Shown: positions 21,715 through 30,216 of the stretch, one piece after another | Position numbering within the stretch: position 1 is the first letter of the stretch | How the letters are laid out: the number at the start of each line of letters is the position of its first letter | Position numbers and translations under genes: made by a program | The notes under the pieces: generated by a model | What the model was told of the DNA's origin: nothing | Databases searched by the model: none | Seen by the model: the letters and a program-made list of their open reading frames with translations, nothing else | DNA from: Phoenicibacter congonensis | GTDB lineage: Bacteria > Actinomycetota > Coriobacteriia > Coriobacteriales > Eggerthellaceae | Direction: 5' to 3' | Length of the DNA: 64,000 nt | NCBI RefSeq assembly: GCF_900169485.1 | Contig: NZ_LT821227.1 | Coordinates: 310,001 to 374,000, forward strand

Positions 21715-21978
21715 TTTTTATAGACAGTGTCTTGGCGTCCGGGAATAAGATTAAAAAGCATGTGCTCATTAAGCCATTTTCTTTTCTAAATTGTCGCCGT
21801 TTTAATTCACAATGATAGTAGAGCACTGCTAGTTGTCGATCTTGTCATCTAACGGCCATGGACAAAACATCATATGCTATGCTGACTCGGCATCCTCTCT
21901 TGATAAATCATTCTTTTGGTGTTTCAAGGAAGGCTTTATAGAAAGTAAAGAGTCTGCTTGGTAAATATCGTTAATCGT

Positions 21979-22845
21979 CTAGTAATCTTCTGCTTCTAAT
22001 ACTTTAAATGTCGCAGTTTTAAGTTGTGAAAGCTTGTCTTCGTCAACATATGTAAATGCTGAAACAGTTGTTGATTGCTCAGGGGCGAGCTTTAAAGCAG
22101 AGGCGTAGTCTTCTGCAATCCTGTCGCCGTTTTCATCCACTGCCTCAATCGTTACAAAGAATGATTTTGTAGTTTTACTGTTGTTTTTAATTGTCACCGG
22201 CATAGACGTTGACGACACGCTTAACTCATCAATGTTTGAAACCACAAAATCTCCTAAAGTTATTTCGCAGTCATCTTTCCAGTCGTCTAAGTCATCGAGC
22301 GAATTGTAATCTGAGTGGGAATCGTTGAGGTAGGAACCGTCTTCAAAAAGGTCATCTAGATCATAGTCATAGGCATCTTTAAACTGGTAATAGCTTATGC
22401 CCAGCAGCACCAATTGAATGCACATTATGATTGAAACAATTAGGGCAAGGCTTCCTGTCACTATACCCGTAATAGCCAAACCTTTTCCTTTTAAGCGCAG
22501 TTTATCTCTGCTAATTTTTACGAGAGAGATAATTCCGAATACTATTGCCAGAATTGCCACAACTATCATCATGAAATTTAGAAGAGGGACTCCCGAAAAA
22601 ACAAGCGAAACAATTCCCAGCACAAGTGCGGCGACAGCAAGACCAACGGTCTTTTTTTCTGGAATTAGGCTTGGGTCCACTACAATTCTTCCAGGTTGTG
22701 CAGGCATCCAGCTTGCTCCCTGAGGCTGCGCATTATTGTTGCGTGGTTGATAATTCTGATTCTCGCTTGATGGTTCTTGATGCTGTTGACATGCGCTTTG
22801 ATTGGAAGTTTCTTGTGAAACACTGTTGTTGTTTTCTGTGTCCAT
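21979..22845 (-). CDS. DUF4190-like membrane protein with acidic linker and extracellular beta domain
   Basis: 288 residues. A Gln/Asn-rich cytoplasmic head (1-60) is followed by two hydrophobic segments around a short loop (about residues 66-155), with VGLAVAALVLGIVSLVF and GKGLAITGIVTGSLALI, the pattern of DUF4190. A strongly acidic Asp/Tyr/Ser linker (about 158-195) leads to a C-terminal domain of alternating hydrophobic strands (VTIKNNSKTTKSFFVTIEAVD) that looks like the FxLYD/DUF4352-type immunoglobulin-like domain. No enzyme motif. ATG at 22843-22845 is preceded by AGAGGAAG. The function is unknown; an envelope role is inferred from topology. Upstream lies a repeat cluster. Confidence 0.65.
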   Translation of the reverse strand: MDTENNNSVSQETSNQSACQQHQEPSSENQNYQPRNNNAQPQGASWMPAQPGRIVVDPSLIPEKKTVGLAVAALVLGIVSLVFSGVPLLNFMMIVVAILAIVFGIISLVKISRDKLRLKGKGLAITGIVTGSLALIVSIIMCIQLVLLGISYYQFKDAYDYDLDDLFEDGSYLNDSHSDYNSLDDLDDWKDDCEITLGDFVVSNIDELSVSSTSMPVTIKNNSKTTKSFFVTIEAVDENGDRIAEDYASALKLAPEQSTTVSAFTYVDEDKLSQLKTATFKVLEAEDY

Positions 22846-22904
22846 GCTTCCTCTTTCTTTAACTCTGCATCTTTTAATTTTATCAAAATTGCAGTTTCAA
22901 ATTT

Positions 22905-23050
22905 AAGTCTGACATCGTTTGTAAATTTCGGAATTGCCTGTTCCAGGCAGGTCTGACTTTTATTTTGAGGGGAAATTGTGCTTTCTAGTTTTAAGTCTGA
23001 CATAAATTTTAAAAACTACTATTTGTTTCAAATTTAAGTCTGACATGGTT
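22905..23050 (+). repeat. AAGTCTGRC repeat cluster
   Basis: Exact copies at 22905, 22993 and 23036, all on plus, plus a one-mismatch copy near 22949. Three show the extended tail (for example GTTTGTAAA after AAGTCTGACAT). The 308-base gap 22846-23153 holds nothing else except the upstream signals of the amidinotransferase gene: a small hairpin GCGCATA/TATGTGC around 23112-23128 and AAGGGGG before the ATG. Confidence 0.85.
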
Positions 23051-23153
23051 TGTAAAACGCATGTGCGATGTACGACACTTAGTTGTGCTATCTTATATTC
23101 GCTATTAAAAGCGCATATTTTATGTGCGTCGTTGAGTTTTTTAAGGGGGCATA

Positions 23154-24299
23154 ATGACCAAAATTGTTAATTCTTGGAATGACTGGGACCCGCTGAAGCA
23201 TGTCATCGTTGGACGCTGTGACAACGGAATGATCCCACCTGAGGAGCCTGCAACTTCTGAAAAGGTTCCTGTCGATTCTGACATGCGTGGAATGTGGGGA
23301 CTTCGCCCACTTCGCACAGTTGAGGCTGGTAACGCAGCACTCGATCGCCTTGTAAAGATTTTGGAGGATCGCGGAATTAAGGTTGACCGCCCAACTCCTC
23401 TTCAATGGAATCAAAAGATTGGCACACCAGACTTCACCAACGACTCAATGATGGGATGCATGCCTCCTCGTGACATTCTTTTGACGGTTGGCAATGAAAT
23501 CATGGCTTCTGCCAACTCTTTCAGATGCCGTTATTTTGAATATCTAGCATATTGGCCTTTGATGGAACAGTACTTCGAGGAAGACCCAGAGTTCAAGTGG
23601 ACTCAGGCTCCTAGACCTCGCTTGACCGACAAATCATACAAGCACAATTATTACGACGAGTCAATTTCTCTCGAGGAAAGACTCAAGCGCACCGCTGCAA
23701 AAGACTTTGTTACGACTGAAGTTGAGCCAATGTGGGATGCAGCTGACTGGATGCGCATGGGCAAAGACATCTTTGTTCAGCATGGTTTGACGACAAACCG
23801 CGCTGCTATGGATTGGATGCAAAGATACTATCCTGATCTTCGTATTCATGCCGTCAACTTCCCTGGCGATCCTTACCCAATTCACATCGATGCTACTTTT
23901 GTACCTCTGCGTCCAGGTCTGATTATCAACAATCCAGTTCGTCCATTGCCTGAAGAGCAACGCGCAATCTTCGAGGCAAACGATTGGCAAATTGTTGAAG
24001 CTGCGCAACCTGCCCACAGTGAGCCACCAGAGCTATGCTATTCAAGCGTTTGGCTGTCAATGAACTGCCTCGTCCTTGATCCAAAGACAGTCGTTGTCGA
24101 GGCTTCTGAGAAATATCAGATGGAGCAAATGGACAAACTCGGCATGAATGTTATTCCTTGCGATTTGCGTGATGCATATCCATTTGGTGGAGGTTTGCAT
24201 TGCTGCACTGCTGACGTATATCGTGAAGGTGGATGCGAGGATTACTTCCCAAATCGTGTCAAGGACACTACGCTTGTTCGTCCTGAGATGTGGGATTAA
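23154..24299 (+). CDS. AGAT-like amidinotransferase (guanidino transfer)
   Basis: 381 residues of the arginine:X amidinotransferase family, closest by eye to glycine amidinotransferase. WDAADWMRMGKDIFVQHGLTTN parallels the AGAT segment DAADFIRAGRDIFAQ. NFPGDPYPIHIDATFVPLRPG carries the catalytic His and nearby Asp. YPFGGGLHCCTADVYREG carries the nucleophile Cys 350 in the AGAT context GGGFHCWTCDV. These enzymes move the amidino group of arginine to an amine (glycine, inosamine phosphate or others). The acceptor here is not determined. Arginine deiminase is less likely because the AGAT-specific blocks are so well kept. Start ATG 23154 after AAGGGGGC. An MHS transporter follows after its own promoter. 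Confidence 0.82.
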   Translation: MTKIVNSWNDWDPLKHVIVGRCDNGMIPPEEPATSEKVPVDSDMRGMWGLRPLRTVEAGNAALDRLVKILEDRGIKVDRPTPLQWNQKIGTPDFTNDSMMGCMPPRDILLTVGNEIMASANSFRCRYFEYLAYWPLMEQYFEEDPEFKWTQAPRPRLTDKSYKHNYYDESISLEERLKRTAAKDFVTTEVEPMWDAADWMRMGKDIFVQHGLTTNRAAMDWMQRYYPDLRIHAVNFPGDPYPIHIDATFVPLRPGLIINNPVRPLPEEQRAIFEANDWQIVEAAQPAHSEPPELCYSSVWLSMNCLVLDPKTVVVEASEKYQMEQMDKLGMNVIPCDLRDAYPFGGGLHCCTADVYREGGCEDYFPNRVKDTTLVRPEMWD

Positions 24300-24331
24300 A
24301 TTCGACTAAGAGTTATGGCTGTTTCATCGTG

Positions 24332-24440
24332 GTTAAACCTTATATGAAAATAGGTGATTTAACCTTGTGTACTGCCTGAGCTTTGGATTAGGCGAATAAC
24401 CTGTTATAATGCAAAGGGTTCCTTTTGAGGAACCCTTTTT
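24332..24440 (+). promoter_or_regulatory. Promoter and stem-loops before the MHS transporter
   Basis: An inverted repeat GGTTAAA/TTTAACC near 24332-24365 lies downstream of the amidinotransferase stop. TATAAT at 24405-24410 would start RNA around 24417. Transcription would run straight into AAAGGGTTCC 24413-24422 paired with GGAACCCTTT 24429-24438 plus TTT, a terminator-shaped hairpin that abuts the ATG at 24446 and hides the only GAGG. This suggests either termination of incoming transcripts or a leader that limits translation. Confidence 0.5.
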
Positions 24441-24445
24441 CTTTT

Positions 24446-25789
24446 ATGGCGGATATTCAAAACATATCAGATCACGAAAAGCACGCGATGCTCAAGAAAG
24501 TCGTGTTTTCGTCTTTTCTTGGAAATTTTATTGAGTGGTTTGATTATGCGAGTTATTCTTATTTCGCTGTCACAATCGGGATTGTTTTCTTTCCTGAAGG
24601 CGACCCCATTGTTAATACTATGATGGCTTTTGCTCTTTTTGCCTTGTCTTTCTTAGTTCGCCCTATTGGTGCTTTGTTCTGGGGAAACATGGGTGATAAA
24701 AAAGGCCGCAAGTGGACGCTTTCCATCTCTATTCTTGTCATGACGACTGCAACGTTTTGTATGGGTTGCTTGCCAGGCTATCATTCAATTGGGTTAGCTG
24801 CTCCGTTACTGTTGCTTCTTTGCAGATGCGTGCAGAGTTTTTCTGCTTCTGGAGAGTATGCTGGTGCATCAACTTTTATTGCCGAATATGCACCTGTTAA
24901 TAAGCGTGGGCTTTATGTTTCAGCCGTTCCAGCTTCGACTGCAACAGGATTGTTCGTTGGCTCACTTTTTGCTATGGCGATGTTTGCAGTTTGTGGTGGC
25001 TCTAATTCTGAATTTGTCACTTCATGGGGATGGCGAATTCCATTTCTTTTGGCTCTTCCACTTGGCTGGATAACTAACTACATTCGCGTTCATCTTCAGG
25101 ATTCTCCTGTTTATGAAAAAATGGCGCATGATGCTGAGCGTGGTGGCGATGGCACAAAAGCAAAAACGCCTGTTCGTGATGTTCTTTTTAAATACCCCAA
25201 AACTACGCTCATTTGTTTTGGCTCAGCAATGCTAAATGCTATTGGATTTTATGCAGTTCTCACCTTTATGCCTAGCTATCTTGAAACAGTCGTTGAATAT
25301 GATTCTGTTTCTGCAACGTTAATCACTAATATTGTTTTGCTTGCCTACATTGCTTTGATCTTCCTTTCTGGTTGGATTTCTGATCACTTTGGAAGAAAGA
25401 AAATGTTGATTCTAGCGGCTGTCGGCTTCATTTTGTTTACGGTGCCCTGTTACATGATTTTGAACAGTCAGATTTTTATTTTGATTTTGCTCTCAGAACT
25501 TTTTATGGCTTTGCTTTTGTGTATAAACGACGGAACGCTAGCAAGCTATCTTTCTGAACAATTCCCGACGGAAGTGCGATTTACTGGATTTGCTTTCACG
25601 TTTAACCTTGCAAACGCATTGTTCGGCGGAAGCTGTTCAGCAATCTCTCTTTGGCTGGTGAACTTCACGGGAAACGAACTTGCACCTGCATTTTATTTTA
25701 TCGGCGTTGCTGTAATTGCTCTCATTGCAATCATTTGCTCACGCGAACACTCTAACACCGAGCTGAGCGACGTCGTAATCGACAACTAA
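24446..25789 (+). CDS. MHS-family major facilitator (metabolite:H+ symporter type)
   Basis: 447 residues, about 12 membrane segments. The metabolite:H+ symporter (ProP/ShiA/KgtP-like) signatures are present: GNFIEWFDYASYSYFAV at the N-terminus, the loop GNMGDKKGRKWTL, SASGEYAGASTFIAEYAP, RIPFLLALPLG and the second-half repeat GWISDHFGRKKML. Known members import osmolytes or organic acids; the substrate here is unknown. I use ATG 24446 rather than the in-frame TTG 24425 because the latter lies inside the leader hairpin, though neither has an ideal ribosome binding site. Its position after the amidinotransferase makes import or export of a guanidino compound or its precursor a reasonable but untested guess. 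Confidence 0.82.
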   Translation: MADIQNISDHEKHAMLKKVVFSSFLGNFIEWFDYASYSYFAVTIGIVFFPEGDPIVNTMMAFALFALSFLVRPIGALFWGNMGDKKGRKWTLSISILVMTTATFCMGCLPGYHSIGLAAPLLLLLCRCVQSFSASGEYAGASTFIAEYAPVNKRGLYVSAVPASTATGLFVGSLFAMAMFAVCGGSNSEFVTSWGWRIPFLLALPLGWITNYIRVHLQDSPVYEKMAHDAERGGDGTKAKTPVRDVLFKYPKTTLICFGSAMLNAIGFYAVLTFMPSYLETVVEYDSVSATLITNIVLLAYIALIFLSGWISDHFGRKKMLILAAVGFILFTVPCYMILNSQIFILILLSELFMALLLCINDGTLASYLSEQFPTEVRFTGFAFTFNLANALFGGSCSAISLWLVNFTGNELAPAFYFIGVAVIALIAIICSREHSNTELSDVVIDN

Positions 25790-25838
25790 ATATTTTTTAA
25801 TTCTCCCCAAAACGCTTAAATTCCTCCCGCTCAATTTG

Positions 25839-25990
25839 AAGTCTGACATGAATTTAAAACTGTTCAAGCGGAAGTCTGACATGAATTTAAAACAATGTTC
25901 AAGCGGAAGTCTGACATGAATTTAAATTTACAAATGATGTCAGACTTTATTTGTAAATGAGTCGCTTCTTAAGTTTGACATGTTTTGTAA
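25839..25990. repeat. AAGTCTGRC cluster with a short 33/35-bp direct array
   Basis: Exact plus copies at 25839, 25872 and 25907 are spaced 33 and 35 bases and share the flank GTTCAAGCG. A minus copy lies at 25939-25947 and a one-mismatch copy AAGTTTGACATG at about 25971. The copy at 25907 and the minus copy form an inverted pair. The gap 25790-26119 holds this cluster and the terminator pair that follows. Confidence 0.88.
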
Positions 25991-26036
25991 ATTACTTAGA
26001 TGCTGCGACGAGCGCCCTTATGAAGTAATAGTGATT

Positions 26037-26083
26037 AAAAAATCATGCCAGACTTCATTTTTGGCAATTTGAGTCTGGCATGA
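26037..26083 (-). terminator. Terminator built from an inverted repeat pair, 3' of lysA
   Basis: CATGCCAGACT 26044-26054 pairs perfectly with AGTCTGGCATG 26072-26082 around a 17-base loop. The six A's at 26037-26042 give a T tract on the minus strand, just where the dap-lysA transcript should end. An A/T-rich T run also follows on plus, so it may be bidirectional. Confidence 0.72.
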
Positions 26084-26119
26084 AATGTTTAAGATTTTTT
26101 GTATTTGATTACGTTTCGC

Positions 26120-27415
26120 TTATTCGTCGAGTGAACACAAGTCGGCATATGTTTCGCGTCTGACTGCAATTCTCGCTTTACCGTCGCGAATAGCGATGAT
26201 TGGAGGGCGAGGTATGCGATTATAGTTCGATGCCATTGAGTAGTTATATGCGCCTGTGCAAAGCACCGCAAGGATGTCTCCACGAGAGGGTTCTGGAATT
26301 GCGACGTTTTCTTGAATCAAATCACCACTTTCGCAGCATCTGCCTGCGATTGTGCACACAAAATCGCATTTTTCGTTCATTTTGTTTGCAAGAACGCAAG
26401 TGTAGGGCGATTGATAAAGAGCATATCTGGGGTTATCTGTCATTCCGCCATCTACGCTTGCATAGTTTTTGAATCCTTCGATTTCTTTAGTTGCTCCAAT
26501 TTCATAGATTGTAAGACCTGCGGCGGCAACAATAGAGCGGCCAGGCTCCATCAATATGTTTGGTTGTTTGATTCCAAAGTCTCTGCAGTGCTCTTTGATT
26601 TCTGCGCTCAGTTTCTCAATTCTCTCTGCATAATCGATTTGCGGATCATCTTTTGTGTACTGAACGCCAAAGCCGCCACCAAGGTTTAAATAGTTCGTGT
26701 CAAAGCCATATTTATCATGTAGCATCGCGACGAATTCGAGCATAATTCTCGCTGCATCGCTAAACGGTTCTATCTCAAAGATTTGCGACCCAATGTGGCT
26801 GTGGAAACCCTCCAGAGAGACGTTTGGTGTTTCCATTACTTTGCAAAATAGCTTTTCTGCCATGCCAGTTTCGATGGGCGCGCCAAACTTCGAATCAACC
26901 TTGCCAGTGTTGATTTTTGCATGCGTGTGAGGATCAATCCCGGGCGTTACCCGAAGCAGAATTTTCTGCGTAATCCCAAGGTCCTTTGCTTGCTTGGATA
27001 TTTCCTCTAGCTCAAAAACGTTGTCAACGATGAAATATCCCACTCCCTCTTTTAGCCCATATGCGATGTCAGCATTCGTTTTGTTTGAGCCGTGAAAAAA
27101 CGCATTGCTCATGTCGAACCCTGCGTTTACTGCAGTGTATAGCTCGCCAGGTGAGACAATGTCGATGCACCCACCAACCTCACTAATCAGTCGATAAATG
27201 CCAGTGTAAGAGAGTGCTTTGCTAGCGAATAGAGGCTTTGACCCTTCACCCATGTGAGTTTTCATTGCATTTTGGTAGGTCTTGAAGTTCTCCAAAACCA
27301 TATTCTCATCAATGAGGTATGCGGGTGTGCCATATTCCTTTGCAACAACAGTTGTGTCTACGCCAGCGAACTCGAGATGTCCCTTTTCGTTTATGCTTAA
27401 GTTCTTGTGAAGCAT
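26120..27415 (-). CDS. lysA: Diaminopimelate decarboxylase
   Basis: A PLP enzyme that decarboxylates meso-diaminopimelate to lysine, the last step of the pathway. 431 residues, group IV decarboxylase fold. Seen: PLP lysine in KPLFASKALSYTGIYRL, the glycine-rich GGGFGVQYT phosphate loop, MEPGRSIVAAAG, and the C-terminal CESGDLIQE with the catalytic Cys and substrate-binding residues. ATG 27413-27415 lies two bases after the dapL stop, and AAAGGA sits inside the end of dapL. Last gene of the five-gene dapA-dapB-dapF-dapL-lysA operon; a repeat-pair terminator follows. Confidence 0.95.
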   Translation of the reverse strand: MLHKNLSINEKGHLEFAGVDTTVVAKEYGTPAYLIDENMVLENFKTYQNAMKTHMGEGSKPLFASKALSYTGIYRLISEVGGCIDIVSPGELYTAVNAGFDMSNAFFHGSNKTNADIAYGLKEGVGYFIVDNVFELEEISKQAKDLGITQKILLRVTPGIDPHTHAKINTGKVDSKFGAPIETGMAEKLFCKVMETPNVSLEGFHSHIGSQIFEIEPFSDAARIMLEFVAMLHDKYGFDTNYLNLGGGFGVQYTKDDPQIDYAERIEKLSAEIKEHCRDFGIKQPNILMEPGRSIVAAAGLTIYEIGATKEIEGFKNYASVDGGMTDNPRYALYQSPYTCVLANKMNEKCDFVCTIAGRCCESGDLIQENVAIPEPSRGDILAVLCTGAYNYSMASNYNRIPRPPIIAIRDGKARIAVRRETYADLCSLDE

Positions 27416-27417
27416 GT

Positions 27418-28599
27418 TTACAGAATCCTTTCGAGTCGAGCAATCGCTTCGTCATAATCTTCCGCTTTTCCAAACGATGTGATGCGGAAAAAGCCTTCGC
27501 CTTGTGCGCCAAAGCCCACGCCAGGCGTTCCTGCGATTTGGGCTTCATTGAGCAGATAATCGAAGAAATCCCAACTTGGCGTATTATCTTTTGTTTGCAT
27601 CCAAATGTATGGTGAATTGATTCCGCCAGTAAACTTGATTCCTTTTCTTGTCAAGAATTCACTCATTTTTGCAGCGTTTGCCTTGTAATATTCGATGTTT
27701 TCCATGCAAACTTTCATTCCTTCTTCTGAAAGTGCGGCTTGCGCGGCGCGTTGAATGATGTATGGAACACCATTAAATCTTGTTGCTTGGCGGCGCGACC
27801 ACGCTTTGTTGAAGTTAAGACCGTTAGCCTCGAGCTCTTTCGGAACAATCATCCATCCACATCTTGTGCCTGTAAAGCCTGCCGTTTTTGACAAGGAACA
27901 GATTTCTAACGCACAAGTTCTTGCACCTTCGATTTCATAAATGCTCCTGGGGTTCTCACCTGTTACGAAAGCTTCATATGCAGAGTCGAAAATAATTAAA
28001 CAACCGTGCTCGTTTGCGAAATTCACCCATTCTGTTAGCTGCTCTCGATTGTAAACGCTGCCCGTTGGATTGTTTGGCGAGCAAATGTAGATTACGCTTC
28101 CGCATTCGATGTCGGAAGTTGGCATTGGGGCAAATTCATTTTCTAGAGTTCCTGGGATGTAGAAAACGTGATTTCCTTGCATAATGTTTGCATCAACATA
28201 GGCAGGATAAACTGGGTCAGGCACATATATTTGGTTGTGACCCAAAAGATCGAGCACGTTTCCACAGTCCGATTTTGCGCCATCAGAAATAAACACTTCG
28301 CTGGAGTCGACGTTTGTTCCTCTGCGCGCATAATAATTTGCGACCGCAACGCGCGTGAAATCATAACCGCTTTCAGGAGCATATCCGCGGAAAGTCTCGG
28401 CTTGAGCTTGTTCTTCAACAGCTTTTTTTAACGCATCGATGACAACGCTAGGCAGAGGGCGCGTCACATCTCCAATGCTAAGCTTGATTATTTTTGCCTT
28501 AGGGTTATCTTTTTGGTATGCGGCAATTTTGTTCGCACATTCCACAAATAAATAGTTATCTTTGAACGTTTTGAAATTCTCGTTTACGTTAATTTTCAT
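27418..28599 (-). CDS. dapL: LL-diaminopimelate aminotransferase
   Basis: Converts tetrahydrodipicolinate directly to LL-diaminopimelate, bypassing the succinylase/acetylase route (dapD, dapC, dapE), none of which appear here. Fold-type I aminotransferase. Seen: IIKLSIGDVTRPLP near the start, the DapL-like FRGYAPESGYDFTR, SPNNPTGSVYNREQL, and the PLP lysine in CSLSKTAGFTGTRCGWMI. I use ATG 28597-28599 rather than TTG 28605. It overlaps the end of dapF by 11 bases and has GAAGGGG upstream. 394 residues, a normal length. The gene context (dapA, dapB, dapF, lysA) makes the assignment secure. Confidence 0.93.
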   Translation of the reverse strand: MKINVNENFKTFKDNYLFVECANKIAAYQKDNPKAKIIKLSIGDVTRPLPSVVIDALKKAVEEQAQAETFRGYAPESGYDFTRVAVANYYARRGTNVDSSEVFISDGAKSDCGNVLDLLGHNQIYVPDPVYPAYVDANIMQGNHVFYIPGTLENEFAPMPTSDIECGSVIYICSPNNPTGSVYNREQLTEWVNFANEHGCLIIFDSAYEAFVTGENPRSIYEIEGARTCALEICSLSKTAGFTGTRCGWMIVPKELEANGLNFNKAWSRRQATRFNGVPYIIQRAAQAALSEEGMKVCMENIEYYKANAAKMSEFLTRKGIKFTGGINSPYIWMQTKDNTPSWDFFDYLLNEAQIAGTPGVGFGAQGEGFFRITSFGKAEDYDEAIARLERIL

Positions 28600-29464
28600 A
28601 TTCAAAAACCCCTTCGTAGACCTTCGTTGCAGGCCCCGTCATTTCAATTTCATAATTATCGTCACACTTAATATACAAAGTGCCCCCGATTAAATCGACA
28701 GCAACTGGCTCATTTGCATCAAGAAATCCATTTTTAACGCAAGCAGCGACGGAAGCGCAAGCTCCAGTTCCGCAGGCATAGGTCTCTCCGCTTCCGCGTT
28801 CCCAAACTCGCATTTTTATGTGTCTGCGGTCGATAATTTCAATAAACTCTGTATTTACTCTTTCTGGGAAAAGTGAATAGTTTTCAAACTCAGGTCCGAT
28901 TTTTTCCAAATCTAGAGTGTCGATATCAATGTCCTCAGCTGCAGGGTTACCTATGTTTTTAGTTACAATTACGGAATGTGGATTCCCCATGCTTACAGCC
29001 GTTATTTTCCATGCTTTGCCAGAAACATCGATGCTTTTGAGAATCACTGGCTCATCGCTGGTGATCGGGATTTCTTTTGGCTCAAAGTTAGCCTTGCCCA
29101 TTTGAACTGAGACGCTCACAACTCTTCCATTCTCGACATTTAATGCGAGAGTTTTAAGGCCACTTAACGTTTCAATTGTGATTCTGTCTTTAGAGCAAAT
29201 GCCGTTGTCATATAGGTATTTTCCAACGCAACGAATTGCATTTCCGCACATTTTTCCTTCTGTGCCATCGAGGTTGAACATGCGCATTTTTGCATCTGCA
29301 ACACAACTTGGACAAATGCAAACAACCCCGTCAGCGCCAACGGAAAAATGGCGGGGAGACATAACCTTTGCTAGCTTGCATGGGTCGAAATCCATTTTTT
29401 CAAGGCAGTTTATATAAATGTAGTCATTTGCGCAACCGTGCATTTTGGTGAATTTTATTTGCAA
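28589..29464 (-). CDS. dapF: Diaminopimelate epimerase
   Basis: A cofactor-independent racemase turning LL- into meso-diaminopimelate, needed for both lysine and peptidoglycan. Two catalytic cysteines are seen in the usual contexts, MCGNAIRCVGKYL and ACGTGACASVAACV. The N-terminal KMHGCANDYIYI is characteristic. The best start is TTG 29462-29464, giving MQIKFTKMHG. GGAGGA lies 6 bases upstream, whereas the longer TTG at 29485 places that GGAGGA inside the gene. With this start it overlaps the end of dapB by 10 bases. 291 residues. Confidence 0.94.
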   Translation of the reverse strand: MQIKFTKMHGCANDYIYINCLEKMDFDPCKLAKVMSPRHFSVGADGVVCICPSCVADAKMRMFNLDGTEGKMCGNAIRCVGKYLYDNGICSKDRITIETLSGLKTLALNVENGRVVSVSVQMGKANFEPKEIPITSDEPVILKSIDVSGKAWKITAVSMGNPHSVIVTKNIGNPAAEDIDIDTLDLEKIGPEFENYSLFPERVNTEFIEIIDRRHIKMRVWERGSGETYACGTGACASVAACVKNGFLDANEPVAVDLIGGTLYIKCDDNYEIEMTGPATKVYEGVFEYEN

Positions 29465-30216
29465 AGCAAATCCTCCATTTTCCAAAGTTTGTTTTCTTTT
29501 CCCTGGAGAAAGCGTGCTGCGTCAATTGCTCCGTCGGCAAAAAGTGCACGGTCATGCGATGTGTGTTTAATTTCGATAGCTTGGGTGCCTGTATCAAAAA
29601 TAATTGTGTGTTCGCCGACAATATTCCCGAGTCGCATTGCGCTGACTCCAATTTGTCCAGGCTCTCTTGGCTCCATACCGCTTCTGCCGCAAACAATTTC
29701 ACCGCCGCCTCGCGCATGTTGAATTGCGCGAGCAATCATAAGTGCTGTGCCAGATGGTGAGTCCACTTTTTTGTTGTGGTGAGATTCGACAATTTCGCAG
29801 TCGGCGTCAGGAAACATTGTGGCGACCTCGCATGCCAACTTCGAAGTTAGACCCACACCCACACTCATGTTTCCAGCGAAAAAGACAGGAGCGAATTGCG
29901 CCGCTGCTTCGATAACTTTTGTCTCTTCCTCTGTGTGCCCCGTTGTCGCTATGACCGCAGGAATTTTTGTTTTCGTAATAAATTGTGCTATCTCGGGAGC
30001 GCTTGTGTGGAATGAAAAGTCAATCAGGCAGTCCGCCTCGATGTTTTGAGCCTGCTTATCCTCTAGAGAAGATGCCAGAGGACACTGTGAGAATTCTGTG
30101 TTTTCACTCTTGTTAATGTCCACTGCCAAGACAAGTTGTAAATCATCGTTTTGATTAATAGCTTCGATGACCTTTTGCCCCATGCGTCCAAGGGCACCAG
30201 TGAGAATAATTCGCAC
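29455..30216 (-). CDS. dapB: 4-hydroxy-tetrahydrodipicolinate reductase
   Basis: An NAD(P)H-dependent reductase giving tetrahydrodipicolinate. 253 residues. Rossmann motif TGALGRMGQKV at the N-terminus; catalytic/substrate motif ESHHNKKVDSPSGTAL; ATTGHT preceding the cofactor site; C-terminal HTSHDRALFADGAIDAARFL. The start is GTG 30214-30216, directly adjacent to the dapA TAA, so translation is coupled. Confidence 0.95.
   Translation of the reverse strand: MRIILTGALGRMGQKVIEAINQNDDLQLVLAVDINKSENTEFSQCPLASSLEDKQAQNIEADCLIDFSFHTSAPEIAQFITKTKIPAVIATTGHTEEETKVIEAAAQFAPVFFAGNMSVGVGLTSKLACEVATMFPDADCEIVESHHNKKVDSPSGTALMIARAIQHARGGGEIVCGRSGMEPREPGQIGVSAMRLGNIVGEHTIIFDTGTQAIEIKHTSHDRALFADGAIDAARFLQGKENKLWKMEDLLCK

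Noticed and set aside
25839-25945. CRISPR array
   Set aside because: Three 33/35-bp direct units look array-like, but the spacers are nearly identical, the motif occurs genome-wide and in genes, and no cas gene is near.
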